From positions 1-5,817 of the forward strand of contig JAITSF010000005.1 in assembly GCA_031287975.1 (NCBI GenBank): a stretch of 5,817 bases of DNA. Direction: 5' to 3'. The stretch's first letter is position 1, and each line of letters opens with the position of its first letter. The stretch is from Candidatus Nomurabacteria bacterium. Its GTDB lineage: Bacteria; Patescibacteriota; Saccharimonadia; Saccharimonadales; Saccharimonadaceae. Below are positions 4,383-5,817 of this stretch, one piece after another. Under the pieces are notes generated by a model. That model had not been told where the DNA came from. It saw only the letters and a list, made by a program, of their open reading frames with translations, and made no database searches. The position numbers were made by a program, and so were the translations under genes.

Positions 4383-5781
4383 TTTTTGGCTTGGCTAACA
4401 TCGAGCTATCGACCAAAAAAGCCGCGCTGTCGCTCGAGCGAAAAGTGAATAAATGTTCGTTGTTGCTAGAAAAGATCCCAAAATCGTAGCTTTTTACCAG
4501 CGACTCGCGGTTCGCGCCGCTAAATTCAATCATTTTCAGCTCGCCGTCGTGGACATAGCCAAAGTGGAAATCGTCCAGCCAAAACGGCTTGTCGGCGAAA
4601 CTTTCGGTGTCGAAATGATATTGGGCTTTGGTCTCGAGGTCGTAGACAAAAACCTGATTGCCGCTACTGGCTGTTATCATCCGTCCGCCGCCGTTGTGGA
4701 ACAAATATTCAGCCTCAAACGGGATTTCCACTGTGGTAATTTCGCGGTATTCATCCGAAAAGGGGTTTTTGATAATGGTAATCACACTGTCGCGCGTCGA
4801 CAGGAAAAAATCCTCGCGGTAATAGTGCGAAAAACTAGTGCGGGTGGTTTTAATATCGTCGAAACTGCCCAAAGTATAATTTTTATCCTTAAAATACACA
4901 CCGACCGTTTGTTGGATGGCAGTTTGCGACACATAGCTCAACTTGCCATCGCCGTAAGCTTCGTAGCTGATGACATCGGTCGCCAGCGGCGCCGAAGCAG
5001 TTTTAGCTTTGATATCAAACCGCCGCAAATTAGTGTCAGTCAGCCCAAAAATTATATTGTTATTACCGTTTAGAAAATGCGGCTCGGCAATATTCACACC
5101 AAACAGCGCTGTTAAATTTTGACTAGCTATCACGTCGCGCCGGTCGAGTCGCAAAATATTACCGTCTTGGTTAAGCAGCGCGAAATTCGAGCTAGAATCC
5201 CACTCGATAATTTCGATATTTTTCACCACACCAACCAGCAAACTGTCGGGGATTTCGATTTCCGTCGCCTTGATATTATTCGGGTCGGAAATATCGATCA
5301 GTTTAAACTTGGGCGTTTCCGCGACTTCGTGCAACAAAATCAGCGTGCCGTTGGGCGCTGACATGGCTTGGTAAAAACTGACAACTTCCAAAACATCGGC
5401 GCTGGTAATTTCGTTCGGCACCATGCGCGCGTAATTTAGCCAGCGGACTTCGGCTGGCTCTAAATCGACTTCGGCCTGCCAGTTGTGATAACCTTCCAGC
5501 TGGTACTTGACGATATTCGTTCCAGATTTAGCGGCGTCGTAGCGACCAGGCGTGTTGAAATTCAGCTGAGCGTCATTCAAAAAAATATTGGCGTTAGTCG
5601 GGAAAGAGCCAAATTGCAACAGCGTAATCCGCTCGACCGATTGTTCTTCCTGAAAATTCAGTCGATAGCCCAAAATCCAAGCTGTTGTGCCAGCCACACC
5701 GATAATTATCGCCAAAACCATCACACAATAAGTCAAAATCCGCTGGATTAGCCGCCGCCGAGTATTAAAATGTTGGTACAT
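4375..5781 (-). CDS. PEGA-domain membrane protein with propeller-like ectodomain
   Basis: Seen: 468 residues, basic N-terminus (HFNTRRRLIQR), one membrane helix at about 15-38, and no lipobox, so a signal anchor with the rest outside. A PEGA-type domain lies at about 52-118 (GSFPTNANIFLND, then YQLEGYHNWQAEVDL), where the usual PEGA motif is degenerate. Residues about 125-460 are repeated short beta segments of the kind LLNQDGNILRLD, VFVYDLE and KMIEFSG, resembling a beta-propeller. Known: PEGA domains occur in extracytoplasmic and S-layer-linked proteins and are common in Saccharibacteria. Inferred: envelope structure or binding of surface glycan or protein. The start at ATG 5781 has no SD but lies 6 nt below a consensus -10 box. 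It converges with and overlaps the sortase gene, so the two are not an operon. The long plus-strand ORF at 4453-5073 is its antisense shadow. Confidence 0.75.
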   Translation of the reverse strand: MYQHFNTRRRLIQRILTYCVMVLAIIIGVAGTTAWILGYRLNFQEEQSVERITLLQFGSFPTNANIFLNDAQLNFNTPGRYDAAKSGTNIVKYQLEGYHNWQAEVDLEPAEVRWLNYARMVPNEITSADVLEVVSFYQAMSAPNGTLILLHEVAETPKFKLIDISDPNNIKATEIEIPDSLLVGVVKNIEIIEWDSSSNFALLNQDGNILRLDRRDVIASQNLTALFGVNIAEPHFLNGNNNIIFGLTDTNLRRFDIKAKTASAPLATDVISYEAYGDGKLSYVSQTAIQQTVGVYFKDKNYTLGSFDDIKTTRTSFSHYYREDFFLSTRDSVITIIKNPFSDEYREITTVEIPFEAEYLFHNGGGRMITASSGNQVFVYDLETKAQYHFDTESFADKPFWLDDFHFGYVHDGELKMIEFSGANRESLVKSYDFGIFSSNNEHLFTFRSSDSAAFLVDSSMLAKPKTN

Positions 5782-5787
5782 ATTGGA

Positions 5788-5796
5788 ATTATAGCA
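5788..5796 (-). promoter_or_regulatory. Extended -10 promoter of the PEGA gene, leaderless transcript
   Basis: Minus-strand TGC-TATAAT (5796-5788) followed by 6 nt (TCCAAT) and the ATG at 5781. The expected transcription start falls on the start codon and there is no Shine-Dalgarno. A clear -35 is not visible in the 21 nt left before the window edge. Confidence 0.75.
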
Positions 5797-5817
5797 TTTT
5801 TTGTAAGCTAAACATAC

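Noticed and set aside
4453..5073. 206-residue plus-strand ORF
   Set aside because: Fully antisense to the PEGA gene, no SD or promoter, and its composition (low-complexity Val/Ile/Arg) is that of a shadow frame.
1..5817. CRISPR array, insertion sequence, integrase, rRNA or phage genes
   Set aside because: No regularly spaced repeats, no transposase or integrase motifs, no rRNA-like segment seen on either strand.

Overview
The window looks like a stretch of a small-genome bacterium of the Patescibacteria/CPR type, most likely Saccharibacteria (TM7). I base this on family knowledge, not on a marker gene: a PEGA-domain membrane protein with a propeller-like ectodomain, a membrane sortase with a long Tyr-rich cytoplasmic tail, short intergenic gaps and leaderless-looking promoters are typical of that group. 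UGA acts as a normal stop (three of the five complete reading frames end in it), which argues against the UGA-recoding lineages Gracilibacteria and SR1. The lineage call is moderate confidence.

Left part (1-2164), minus strand: an operon that reads out of the window at base 1. A promoter-like region near 2089-2123 sits beside a large dyad (2121-2151). It is followed by about 265 nt of hairpin-rich untranslated leader, a 25-codon leader ORF with a strong Shine-Dalgarno sequence (1739-1816), a 96-residue three-helix membrane protein (1452-1742, ATGA overlap with the leader ORF), and a large lipoprotein-like surface protein (1-1437, incomplete). The large gene has no stop in the window: 479 codons are open to the edge. 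Its protein has a lipobox, an unrecognised globular region, a Pro-rich stalk and two HxW...CxxCG-type repeats. Its last visible residues are PPNTG, close to a sortase sorting signal.

Middle part (2165-3311): a 67-residue orphan ORF on the minus strand, then on the plus strand a complete beta-class carbonic anhydrase (2503-3096) that appears to be translated from a leaderless mRNA, and a tRNA-Leu(CAA) with its own promoter and encoded CCA (3192-3278).

Right part (3312-5817): a membrane-anchored sortase (3312-4382, plus strand) converges on and overlaps by 8 bp a PEGA-domain membrane protein (4375-5781, minus strand). The latter also has a consensus extended -10 box placed so that transcription would begin at its ATG.

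Most of the window deals with the cell surface: a lipoprotein with a possible sorting motif, a small membrane partner, a sortase and a large extracytoplasmic PEGA protein. The most unusual part is the lipoprotein operon: operator-like dyad, long structured leader RNA, leader ORF with two mutually exclusive hairpins, membrane protein, then surface protein. It differs in expression style (strong Shine-Dalgarno sites, long leader) from the leaderless carbonic anhydrase and PEGA genes and may be a regulated accessory locus.
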